Positions 52,978 to 60,386 of a DNA stretch of 64,000 nucleotides are shown here, one piece after another. Within the stretch, counting starts at the first letter, position 1, and each line of letters starts with the position of its first letter. The notes below the pieces were generated by a model. It was given only the letters and a program-made list of their open reading frames with translations. It ran no database searches and had not been told where the DNA came from. The translations under genes were made by a program, and so were the position numbers. Location of the stretch: assembly GCF_003581615.1 (NCBI RefSeq), contig NZ_QXFH01000072.1:372001-436000 (forward strand), given 5' to 3'. This DNA is from Flagellimonas lutimaris (GTDB lineage Bacteria > Bacteroidota > Bacteroidia > Flavobacteriales > Flavobacteriaceae).

Positions 52978-54675
52978 TTATTTTTCAAATACAACTTCAC
53001 CTTTCTTAATCGTTTTTAAGACTTGAATATCCTTTATATTTTCAGGTTCTATTTTTAATGGATTTTTATCTAAAATCACTAAATCAGCTAATTTACCTTT
53101 TTCGAGACTTCCCTTTTTTTCTTCTTCATAATGTTGGTAAGCTGACCATATTGTTATCGCTTGTAATGCTTCATATGGAGTTAATCTTTCGTCAGGACCA
53201 ATGATTTCCCCCGAGCGAGAAGTCCGCTCTACAGCAGTCCACAAAACACGCATTAAGTTGGGCAAAGCCACTGGTGCATCCGTATGAATAGTAATGTCTA
53301 TGCCTTTCTTTAGTGCTGTTTTTACGGGACTGATATGTTGAACTAGAGAATCACCAATTAGTTGACTATGCCAATCACCCCAATAAAATGTATGTAATGG
53401 AAATAAGGATGCAATCATTTTCATTTCTTTAGCATCGTTAAGCTGGTCTTCACGAATATATTGCCCATGAATTATCACGTCACGTCTCCCTTCATTACCA
53501 TATTTTTCTTTTAACGGTTTCATTGTTCTTATGAGTTGGTCAACTGCTGCATCGCCATTAGTATGGGATAAAATCTGCCAATTATTTTTGAATCCCTTTT
53601 CATATATGGATGACAGAACGCTATCATTTGGAATAGCTGGATACCCACTATAGTTATGAGGCATACCCTCTGGTGGAATAAGATACGGTTCTGTTCTCCA
53701 TGCAGTTCTACCTTGTGGCGAGCCATCTAAAGTTACTTTCATGCCACCTATTCGATAGTTGTTTGTATAGTTTTTGCTGTTCCACTTACTGTTCATGTAT
53801 TTATCTACAAACATGTAATCTATATAGCTTACTACATCTATTTTAAACTTGTCCTTTTCTGCCATTGCAGCAAGCATTTCGTGATTCTGCATAGCTCTGC
53901 CTTCTTGCGCTGTGGTATAGCCATAGGATAGAGCCATTTCTTGTCCAGATTCAAAAAACTTTATTATAGCTTCTTCTGATTTCGGGGCTATAGCTTGCAG
54001 CATATAAGGAATTGCAGCTAATTCTTCAAGAACACCATTTGGTTCAGATGAATTTTTCTCACGCCTGATAATACCACCTTCGGGGTCTTTGCTTTTAGCA
54101 TTAATCCCCAATAACTCCAATCCTTTAGAGTTTACCACCGCAAAGTGACCCGAAATATGCGTTATCATAATTGGAAATTCGGTACTTACTTTATCTAAGT
54201 CGTGCTTAGTTGGAAACCGTTTTTCTGCCAAGACTGAATCATCAAAACCAGTACCAAATATCCATCCTGTAAGAGCCCTATTTTCAGGGGTATTCCATTG
54301 TTTTAATACTGAAATTAACATTTCCATATCGTCAACATTGGCATCTGGTGAAGCCAGTAATTGTGCTCCAATAGCTTGTCCTCCAAAATTTGAAAAATGA
54401 CAGTGACCATCTATAAAGCCCGGAACTAACGTTTTTCCCTCTAGATTAATCATTTCATGACCTTTTCCAGCAATTTTCATTGCCTCTTCACTTGAGCCAG
54501 TAAAAATGATTTTCCCACCTTTTTCAACAATTGCCTCAACATAATTGGGTGAATCACCAACCATAGTAATAATGTCACCATTGTAGAACACTGTTGATGG
54601 ATTTAATTTTTCAGATTCTTCGCAGGAATAAAAAAGAGTTATTCCAAAGATTAGAAGCAAGATTTTTTTTATCAT
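52978..54675 (-). CDS. Amidohydrolase lipoprotein (YtcJ-like)
   Basis: A 565-residue metal-dependent hydrolase of the amidohydrolase_3 group. Start set at the ATG at 54675, which gives lipoprotein signal MIKKILLLIFGITLFYSC. Metal-site motifs: DGHCHFSNFGG, HISGHFAVVNS, ILSHTNGDAAVDQ, HGQYIREDQ and ITIHTDAPVALPN; the C-terminal beta-sandwich strand LGKLADLVILDKNPL-like segment is present as KGKLADLVILDKN. YtcJ-type proteins hydrolyse amides or imines of unknown nature. It is followed by the repeat region at 52727-52976. Confidence 0.87.
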   Translation of the reverse strand: MIKKILLLIFGITLFYSCEESEKLNPSTVFYNGDIITMVGDSPNYVEAIVEKGGKIIFTGSSEEAMKIAGKGHEMINLEGKTLVPGFIDGHCHFSNFGGQAIGAQLLASPDANVDDMEMLISVLKQWNTPENRALTGWIFGTGFDDSVLAEKRFPTKHDLDKVSTEFPIMITHISGHFAVVNSKGLELLGINAKSKDPEGGIIRREKNSSEPNGVLEELAAIPYMLQAIAPKSEEAIIKFFESGQEMALSYGYTTAQEGRAMQNHEMLAAMAEKDKFKIDVVSYIDYMFVDKYMNSKWNSKNYTNNYRIGGMKVTLDGSPQGRTAWRTEPYLIPPEGMPHNYSGYPAIPNDSVLSSIYEKGFKNNWQILSHTNGDAAVDQLIRTMKPLKEKYGNEGRRDVIIHGQYIREDQLNDAKEMKMIASLFPLHTFYWGDWHSQLIGDSLVQHISPVKTALKKGIDITIHTDAPVALPNLMRVLWTAVERTSRSGEIIGPDERLTPYEALQAITIWSAYQHYEEEKKGSLEKGKLADLVILDKNPLKIEPENIKDIQVLKTIKKGEVVFEK

Positions 54676-54697
54676 GGTTATTTGGTTTTTAATTATT

Positions 54698-54831
54698 GCC
54701 AACGGTTAAGTATTAGAGCATCGTGGATTTCAAAACCATTAGTTTTTAACGTAACAAAAAGATTTAGCAAATGCTGTGACCATATTTTCACTGCTTCATC
54801 TGCTATTGCACTTATTCAATGTTGGCAACAG
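54698..54831. repeat. Long imperfect palindrome R1 (attC-like)
   Basis: Begins TTGCCAACGGTTAAG and ends CAATGTTGGCAACAGG: the outer 8 bases TTGCCAAC/GTTGGCAA are perfectly inverted. It is about 134 bp and starts 5 bp after the stop of the gene at 54837-55682. The AAC/GTT core positions suit integron attC sites, but the flanking bases (GCC/GGC) do not match the canonical RYYYAAC/GTTRRRY. Confidence 0.6.
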
Positions 54832-54836
54832 GTTAT

Positions 54837-55682
54837 TTAATTTGAAAAAATATTGAAAAAATGTTCAACATCTTTAATGTCTTGTAATCCTAAAATCCAA
54901 CAAACTTCAGAAAGGTCAGAAAAATCTAACCCTCCCGCCAAAATAGCCTCATTATTATAGCGACCATCTTTTCCGTTATATTTGTTCGCTAAATCAACTG
55001 CAAGCTGCCATATTTCAGTCAATTCAGGATTATTAATCTTATCATCCCAATTAGTGAATTCAGGGGTGCGAAATCCCGGTGTTCCATTTCCAATGCCATT
55101 ACCATCCGGTATTTTTATATAGTCTGTATTTCGTTTCACGAAATCTAGCTTTTCAGGTGTTGTTACCTCTTCATTCCATTCGGCATGTTGAACTATATGT
55201 ATTCTTTTTGTAGTTTCTATTTTAGGCAAATCCTTTTTTATAGCATTTACAAGCTCAGCAGAAAAATCAGATTGTCCCGCATCGGCAATCCACAAATCCC
55301 CTCCCTGTACTAGCGTTTTTATGACCAGTGATTTTACTTTTTCAACAGCCGCTTTTGTGTTATTATGAGCATCGGTCCAGTTATCTCCAAAAGCGAGTTG
55401 AAATAGATCATTGGGTGGGACATACAATCCTCCCTGAGTGCCATAAGTGCCAGCGACGGCATGATAATTTACTTTTAAATAACGTTGGTTGGACACTAAT
55501 GTAGCAAAAGCTGCAACTGTATGAAGATCATCTACATCCGTTTTACAATCAAATTGCACTAATAATAAATCCTTCTCTATGTTGAAATTTCCTGCTTTGG
55601 TGGAGTCATTGTCCAAAATATTAGCTTTTGCAGCTATGGAAGTAATCACTAATAGGATGAAAAGTATGATTTTAGGCTTCAT
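54837..55682 (-). CDS. Exported nucleoside-hydrolase-like protein
   Basis: A 281-residue secreted protein (signal MKPKIILFILLVITSIAAKA). The mature start LLVQFDCKTDVDDLHTVAAFATL recalls the DxDxxxDD calcium site of inosine/uridine-preferring nucleoside hydrolases. The strand WIADAGQSDFSAELV suits the same fold. The C-terminus GGLDFSDLSEVCWILGLQD has a late Asp where this fold places a further metal ligand. Several typical motifs are weak, so the substrate may not be a nucleoside. The gene is alone and followed at once by palindrome R1. Confidence 0.55.
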   Translation of the reverse strand: MKPKIILFILLVITSIAAKANILDNDSTKAGNFNIEKDLLLVQFDCKTDVDDLHTVAAFATLVSNQRYLKVNYHAVAGTYGTQGGLYVPPNDLFQLAFGDNWTDAHNNTKAAVEKVKSLVIKTLVQGGDLWIADAGQSDFSAELVNAIKKDLPKIETTKRIHIVQHAEWNEEVTTPEKLDFVKRNTDYIKIPDGNGIGNGTPGFRTPEFTNWDDKINNPELTEIWQLAVDLANKYNGKDGRYNNEAILAGGLDFSDLSEVCWILGLQDIKDVEHFFNIFSN

Positions 55683-55773
55683 ATTAATGTTGTAAAAAGT
55701 ATTAATTCGTTTAATAACTCCAATCTATCGTTGAGATTCGCTACAAGTTAATCATCTTATTATTAAAATTGTC

Positions 55774-55925
55774 GCCAACGGTCTCGTATACCAATAGTTG
55801 TGTGGTTTAGCACTTAATTTAGCAAGTAAGCACTAAACTGAAAATCCTCGGGGATTTTCAGAAGCCTGCCCAGATCGAAGTCGAAGGATAGGCGAGAACG
55901 GCACCATTACGTAGAGCGATTGTTT
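55774..55925. repeat. Palindrome R2, homologous to R5 with a lost right end
   Basis: Begins CCAACGGTCTCGTATACC. Inside are a perfect hairpin CTGAAAATCC/GGATTTTCAG and GCCTGCCC...GGATAGGC. About two thirds matches R5 at 59624 (CAACGGTCTCG, AGAAGCCTGCCCAGA, AGGCGAGAAC). The expected right GTTG end is not seen; it fades out at GATTGTTTTATTT. Confidence 0.65.
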
Positions 55926-55980
55926 TATTTGCCTCGCGCTTGGTTTTCCCTCGATGGGCAGCTGGGAGTTGTAATGTTCT

Positions 55981-56110
55981 CCAACGGTATTGTGTATGAT
56001 TAGTTGCGGATCTATGACTACTTTTTTGTTTACTAAAAGAATACTTTAATTAAATGAAATAGCGGTTTGAGTTGGTGCCCAAACCGCTATTTCTTATACA
56101 CGTTGTTGTG
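55981..56110. repeat. Palindrome R3 (attC-like) after rsgA
   Basis: Begins CCAACGGTATTGTGTATGA and ends CTTATACACGTTGTTGTG; GTGTAT/ATACAC and CAAC/GTTG are inverted. A 13-bp perfect inner hairpin (56057-56069 with 56080-56092, AAATAGCGGTTTG/CAAACCGCTATTT) lies close to the right end and could terminate rsgA transcription. It starts 2 bp after the rsgA stop. Confidence 0.65.
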
Positions 56111-56111
56111 T

Positions 56112-57179
56112 TTAGTACCTATTTGATTTTTTTAAATTTTTAAATTGTTTGACCATTTTTCCAAAATTTTTATCCTTTTTCCGTTTTTCAGCAACAGTCG
56201 ACTCAAAATGTTCTTTTTCCCGTTCCATCTTTAAGTAGTTTTCATAGGACGATTTGTCTAATTCTCCACTTTTAACTGATTTCAAAACTGCACAATCTAC
56301 TTCTGTCGTATGTGTGCAATCCTTAAATTTACAATCCTTAGACAATTCAATTATTGCTTCAAATGTAATATCTAATCCATCTGTAGAATTTACAATTCCC
56401 ACTTCTCTCATTCCTGGATTATCAATTATAATTCCACCATTTTCAAGAACTATTAATTCTCGGTGGCTAGTAACGTGCCGTCCTTTATTTGTACTAGAGC
56501 TAATCTCATTTGTTTTCATCAGTTGTTTACCAGAAAGATTATTTAGAAGACTTGATTTTCCTACTCCTGACGAGCCCAACAAACAGTACGTTTTGCCTTT
56601 CACTATACTCTTTCTTAGCCTTTCAATTCCTTTTTGGGACTCATTGCTTATAGCAATTACGGGTACTTGCTTCACTCTTTCTTGAACTTTGGACATCAAA
56701 TCAGTTAAAACGGTATCGTTAATCAAATCAATTTTGTTTAGAATGATAATTGGTTTTACATTGGATGTATTGCAAATTGTCAAGTACCTTTCTATTCTGT
56801 TAATGTTAAAATCTCTGTCAACTGCTTGTACTATAAAAGCAAAGTCAATATTTGTCGCAATAATTTGTTTTTCCCCTTGTTTGCCAACGGCATGTCTCTC
56901 AATGATGGTTTTTCTAGGAAAAATTGAGTGTATGAGAACTTTATCATCATCATATTCAGAAATTGCAACCCAATCTCCTACAGCAGGAAAATCTTCACGA
57001 GTATTTGCAGTATATCTCAAATTTCCTGTAATTTCTGCATCCAATTCCCCCTTTTCTGTTTTAACAATATATCTTTCCTTATGCTCTGAAATAATTCTCC
57101 CGACTTCAAAGTCCGTTAGATTTTTTTGAATTCTTAATTTTTCTATTTTGTCGCTATATCCGAAATGTTCTAATTTCAT
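56112..57179 (-). CDS. rsgA: Ribosome small subunit-dependent GTPase A
   Basis: A 355-residue circularly permuted GTPase that helps mature the 30S subunit. Order seen: OB-fold (VGRIISEHKERYIVKTEKGE ... VGDWVAI), G4 ILNKIDL, G5 AISNES, G1 GSSGVGKSSLLN, G2 with TNKGRHVT, G3 DNPGMRE, then zinc motif CX4CXHX5C (CKFKDCTHTTEVDC) and a basic tail. It is longer than the core flavobacterial RsgA I would expect (about 315 residues). With its accessory setting and A+T-rich codons, this may be a second, acquired copy. It is capped 3' by palindrome R3. Confidence 0.92.
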   Translation of the reverse strand: MKLEHFGYSDKIEKLRIQKNLTDFEVGRIISEHKERYIVKTEKGELDAEITGNLRYTANTREDFPAVGDWVAISEYDDDKVLIHSIFPRKTIIERHAVGKQGEKQIIATNIDFAFIVQAVDRDFNINRIERYLTICNTSNVKPIIILNKIDLINDTVLTDLMSKVQERVKQVPVIAISNESQKGIERLRKSIVKGKTYCLLGSSGVGKSSLLNNLSGKQLMKTNEISSSTNKGRHVTSHRELIVLENGGIIIDNPGMREVGIVNSTDGLDITFEAIIELSKDCKFKDCTHTTEVDCAVLKSVKSGELDKSSYENYLKMEREKEHFESTVAEKRKKDKNFGKMVKQFKNLKKSNRY

Positions 57180-57468
57180 ATTCTGTATAATTTAAAATAT
57201 TGTAAACAATTACGGTATTCATAAATTAATATAAATACAAAAGCGTTCACAATTGATGTGTTTATTTGTAAAATGTGAATAAGTGGAAAGGCTTCAGGTT
57301 ATTGCCTGAAGTAAAGAAAGGTGATGGTGATAGTCAAAGAAAATTGACTATCTATTTTACAATATCCGAATATGATATTACAGATGTAATAGGCATAAAA
57401 TTTAATTAGAATACAAAATTAAGGAATTTCTCTTATAAAGTTTAAATAAAGAGAGTGTTTTGGATTAA
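57180..57468. other. Gene-free stretch upstream of rsgA with two hairpins
   Basis: No open frame of note. CTTCAGG/CCTGAAG (57292-57298 with 57305-57311) and GATAGTCAA/TTGACTATC (57329-57337 with 57344-57352) form two tandem perfect hairpins about 115-170 bp upstream of the rsgA ATG. Neither has a clear T run on the minus strand. They could be leader structures of rsgA or remnants of another palindrome. Confidence 0.5.
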
Positions 57469-57600
57469 GCACAACGACCTCGTATAAGAATAGTAGCAGT
57501 ATTTAAAATGCAATACCTTTTAGAAATTGGAAAGATGTCAAAAAAGCACAAACCCTATGGCTTGCATTAATCCTACTATTTTTTATATGCGTTGTTGATC
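57469..57600. repeat. Palindrome R4 (attC-like)
   Basis: The left arm CAACGACCTCGTATAAGAAT and right arm TTTTTATATGCGTTGTTG are inverted with one bulge, continuing through AGTAG/CTACT and an inner AATGCAA/TTGCATT. It is about 132 bp and starts 29 bp after the stop of the gene at 57629, the last gene of the sigma-factor operon. Confidence 0.65.
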
Positions 57601-57628
57601 AACGTTTTTTTGCGCAATTAGATCTTTT

Positions 57629-58180
57629 TTATCTTTTATGCAATTGTTTTAAAAAGCGTTGTTCTTTAATGGCACTATTAATAATAAGAGCAATAAAAGC
57701 AACAAGAGAAATAATACCGGAAATTAGAATATAATTGTAGAATGCTTTGGAAAAGTACCCTTTAAAGTAAGGCAATAGCAAATAGAATCCAAATATGTAA
57801 ACTGCGATACAGATTGGTGTAATAACATAATTTATCATTAGTCGAGTTTTGTAATACCTTTTCAGATAGGCGTGGTAGGATTTTTGAGCCAATGAAATAA
57901 GTTGTTTTTCTTTGCGGTATAACGAATAGAACTCCAAGATAATTCGCAATGTAAGACTAGAAATCATTAGAATTAAACCTAAATTAAATGTATTCCATTG
58001 ATTAAATGCATAATAAAAAGCATAGATAATTAATATAACCACTGTTATGGACATAATAGTGATACTTATATATTGTCCGTTGCGTTGATTCTTTGCTTTT
58101 GTAATTATATCTTTGGGATTAAAGTTTGAGCTGTCATTAGCTTGAATCTCCCACAACTTATTTAAGTTATCATTTTCCAT
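57629..58180 (-). CDS. Hypothetical membrane protein next to an ECF sigma factor
   Basis: A 183-residue protein with a short N-terminal cytoplasmic part (DNLNKLWEIQANDSSNFNPKDII) and four hydrophobic segments (ISITIMSITVVILIIYAFYYA, LGLILMISSLTLRIIL, LMINYVITPICIAVYIFGFYLLLP, YILISGIISLVAFIALIIN). It overlaps the sigma-factor gene by 11 bp. A small membrane protein immediately after an ECF sigma gene is a candidate anti-sigma factor, but no zinc-binding HxxxCxxC motif of the usual anti-sigma domain is present. Confidence 0.65.
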   Translation of the reverse strand: MENDNLNKLWEIQANDSSNFNPKDIITKAKNQRNGQYISITIMSITVVILIIYAFYYAFNQWNTFNLGLILMISSLTLRIILEFYSLYRKEKQLISLAQKSYHAYLKRYYKTRLMINYVITPICIAVYIFGFYLLLPYFKGYFSKAFYNYILISGIISLVAFIALIINSAIKEQRFLKQLHKR

Positions 58181-58661
58181 TTTTGATACATTTTAAAAGT
58201 GATTTTCGAATACGACTCAAACGTGTTCGCAATGTTCCGTGTGCTAAACCAACGGTATCTGCAATAGTAGCTTGTGGTATGTTTTCTAGTTCTAATAATA
58301 TCAATGCTCTATTTTGCTCGTTTAGTTTTTCAATACAGTGATACATTTTTTTGATATTTTTTTCATCATTGTCATTGTTATCATCAATGATACTATTTGA
58401 CAATACCTCTTCATTTATAGTGATACTTTTTCTGGATTTACGTAAATCCCCTAAACATACATTTACTGCAATTCTATAAATCCAGGTGTCAATAGAAGAC
58501 TTGCCTTTGAATGAATTTCTATGTTTCCAAACCTTTACAAAAGTTTCTTGAAGCCATTCATTGGCAAGTTCATTATTGCCTGATGCATAACCCAAGCATA
58601 ACCTATGGACTTTAGAAGCGTATGAATTATAGATAGTAGTAAATTCCTGTTCTGTAATCAT
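58170..58661 (-). CDS. ECF-type RNA polymerase sigma factor
   Basis: A 163-residue sigma-70 family protein of the ECF class. Region 2 is seen at FTTIYNSYASKVHRLCLGYASGNNELANEWLQETFVKVW with the DExxQETF-like helix, and region 4 at LILLELENIPQATIADTVGLAHGTLRTRLSRIRKSL. It starts within the stop of the hydrolase gene (ATGA overlap) and overlaps the membrane-protein gene by 11 bp, so all three are one operon. Targets are unknown. Confidence 0.92.
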   Translation of the reverse strand: MITEQEFTTIYNSYASKVHRLCLGYASGNNELANEWLQETFVKVWKHRNSFKGKSSIDTWIYRIAVNVCLGDLRKSRKSITINEEVLSNSIIDDNNDNDEKNIKKMYHCIEKLNEQNRALILLELENIPQATIADTVGLAHGTLRTRLSRIRKSLLKCIKNGK

Positions 58662-59509
58662 TCTTTAGATGATAAAATCATTTGCATTTGTTCTAAAAAC
58701 CAACTGGGTTTGTCAAGCATTATAAAATGGGCACTGTCTTCCGCCATAATAAAATTGTAGTCTGTTAAATTTGCATATTGATTTTTATACGTTTGTTTGA
58801 CCATTTCTTCACCATAGGGCTGTGATGCTGCAATTATGGTGACTGGAATCGAAATGCTTTTTAAATCTTCTCTCAGGTCTAATTTAAGGTAATCGGTATA
58901 TCCATAAACATAGGTTTTTCGGTCAGATTCCAGTATCCAGTTTTTAATTTTTTCTTGTGCTGATTCTTTTACGCTCATCCCTTTTGACATCGCTGCGGCA
59001 GTTTGCTCAAAGGCTGCATCATCCATTGCTAATTGTTGATTGTTATATGGACTTTCATAAGCCAAGTTTTCAGGGTTAAAATTAGGAATCATCAAGGCCC
59101 CAGAAGCAGGAAGCGCATCAATTAAAATGATTTTAGAGAGTTTTAAATCCTTTTGTGTAGCAAGCCAAGTGGCAATTGTGCCACCCAAACTATGTCCGAT
59201 TATGGTAGCATTTTGTAATTCGTTTTTTAAGATATAGTTTTTTAGGGACTCGTTGACTTTGGGCAACCAAGGAAATTCTATGGGTTCTTTTCCTCCAAAA
59301 CCAGCTAAAGTGACTATGTGGCATTCGTAATTCTTTTCTAGCTTTTTTACTAGTGGATCCCAAATGTCTCCAGGAACTGTAAAACCAGGGATTAATACAA
59401 TAGGTTTACCTTTTCCTGTAACTTCTACATGGACAGGTTGACTCTCATTCTTTGCGTAAATTGATAAAGAAAATACAAATGAGACTAATAATAAAATAAC
59501 ACTTTTCAT
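58658..59509 (-). CDS. Exported alpha/beta hydrolase in a sigma-factor operon
   Basis: A 283-residue protein; start set at the ATG at 59509 for the signal MKSVILLLVSFVFSLSIYA. The alpha/beta-hydrolase fold is complete: oxyanion PIVLIPGFTVPGDIWDPL, nucleophile IIGHSLGGTIATWLA, Asp in the VTIIAASQPYGEE region, and His in DSAHFIMLDKP. The substrate is not known. It is the first gene of an operon with an ECF sigma factor and a membrane protein, which is unusual; it could be a quorum-like or signal hydrolase, but this is speculation. Confidence 0.87.
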   Translation of the reverse strand: MKSVILLLVSFVFSLSIYAKNESQPVHVEVTGKGKPIVLIPGFTVPGDIWDPLVKKLEKNYECHIVTLAGFGGKEPIEFPWLPKVNESLKNYILKNELQNATIIGHSLGGTIATWLATQKDLKLSKIILIDALPASGALMIPNFNPENLAYESPYNNQQLAMDDAAFEQTAAAMSKGMSVKESAQEKIKNWILESDRKTYVYGYTDYLKLDLREDLKSISIPVTIIAASQPYGEEMVKQTYKNQYANLTDYNFIMAEDSAHFIMLDKPSWFLEQMQMILSSKE

Positions 59510-59623
59510 TGTTTTAAGTTTTGATTTCCCTTTAGATGCGGAAATCAAAAAATGTTACATCTTGTTTTTGCAGTGATATAAAAATCAGTCAATTTATTTT
59601 CAGAGAATGGTTGTCAAAATGGC

Positions 59624-59781
59624 ATACAACGGTCTCGACCATGAGTAGTTGAGTTAGTTAACATATAACTTTGCAAGTACACACCAAACTGAAAATCCAC
59701 GAGGATTTTCAGAAGCCTGCCCAGAGCGTAGTCGAAGGGTAGGCGAGAACAGTGCCATTACTTATAGTCCTTGTTGTACAT
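59624..59781. repeat. Palindrome R5 (attC-like), homologous to R2
   Basis: Outer ends TACAAC/GTTGTA are perfectly inverted (59625-59630 with 59773-59778); CAACGGTCTCGACC opens it and GCCATTACTTATAGTCC precedes the right end. Inside is CTGAAAATCC/GGATTTTCAG as in R2. It follows the gene at 59809 with 27 bp between. Confidence 0.68.
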
Positions 59782-59808
59782 AGTGTTTTAATAGGCTATC
59801 GTTCAAAA

Positions 59809-60291
59809 TCAATCTTTTATATCAAATTTTTTCCTTCGATTTCTACCATACTCAATAAATGAACCATCAAAAAATTTGCTAAAAGGATGATTTAACAATG
59901 CACCAAATCCAGCAGAAAGTACAACACCATCAACTAGTGCTTTTCTAGATTTCCAATTTTTAGCACTTAACATTTTGTTTTCGTTTTGTAAAAACAAATT
60001 TTCAACGTGCCGAACTTCCGCACCAAACAAGTAAAAACCGTGATTTTGTTCCTCTTCAGTTAAGGAGTCTGGATTATCTCTAAATGCTGTGATTATTCTT
60101 GCTAATTCTTTAGAATTACCAAAATTGAGAAGTATGTTAATATCCAAAGCTGCAATTTCGTGAAAAGTGGATGCTTGTGTTGCTTTTGTATTGGCTTTGA
60201 TTTGAACTCCAACAAATACCAAAGATATAATGATGGCAATCGCTGATATTATTTCAGCAATCAATGCATATTCTTCTAATGTTTCTAACAT
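59809..60291 (-). CDS. Small membrane-anchored protein of unknown function
   Basis: A 160-residue protein with one N-terminal membrane segment (about 10-30, LIAEIISAIAIIISLVFVGVQI) followed by KANTKATQASTFHEIAALD and a helical soluble part. The start IAEIISAIAIIISLVFVGVQIKANT is a pattern seen in many short hypothetical proteins of marine bacteria. No catalytic motif. It sits between palindrome R5 (3') and H-element 1 (5'). Confidence 0.6.
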   Translation of the reverse strand: MLETLEEYALIAEIISAIAIIISLVFVGVQIKANTKATQASTFHEIAALDINILLNFGNSKELARIITAFRDNPDSLTEEEQNHGFYLFGAEVRHVENLFLQNENKMLSAKNWKSRKALVDGVVLSAGFGALLNHPFSKFFDGSFIEYGRNRRKKFDIKD

Positions 60292-60312
60292 GTCCTTATT
60301 TGTTTTCTTAAA

Positions 60313-60372
60313 AATAGGGAATTTAGTTTAGGGGAGGAGGAGAGCGATGGGTTAAAACCATTGTTGCGCTTT
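60313..60372. repeat. H element, copy 1
   Basis: GGGAATTTAGTTTAGG, a purine-rich GGAGGAGG stretch, then GCGATGG...CCATTGTTGCGC. It lies 14 bp after the stop of the flavoprotein gene at 60387. Stem bases differ from copies 2 and 3 (GCGATGG here) but pairing is kept. Confidence 0.8.
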
Positions 60373-60386
60373 CATACTATTTTTTA

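Noticed and set aside
55774-59781. CRISPR array
   Set aside because: The repeats are long palindromes hundreds of bases to kilobases apart, without short regular spacers and without cas genes.
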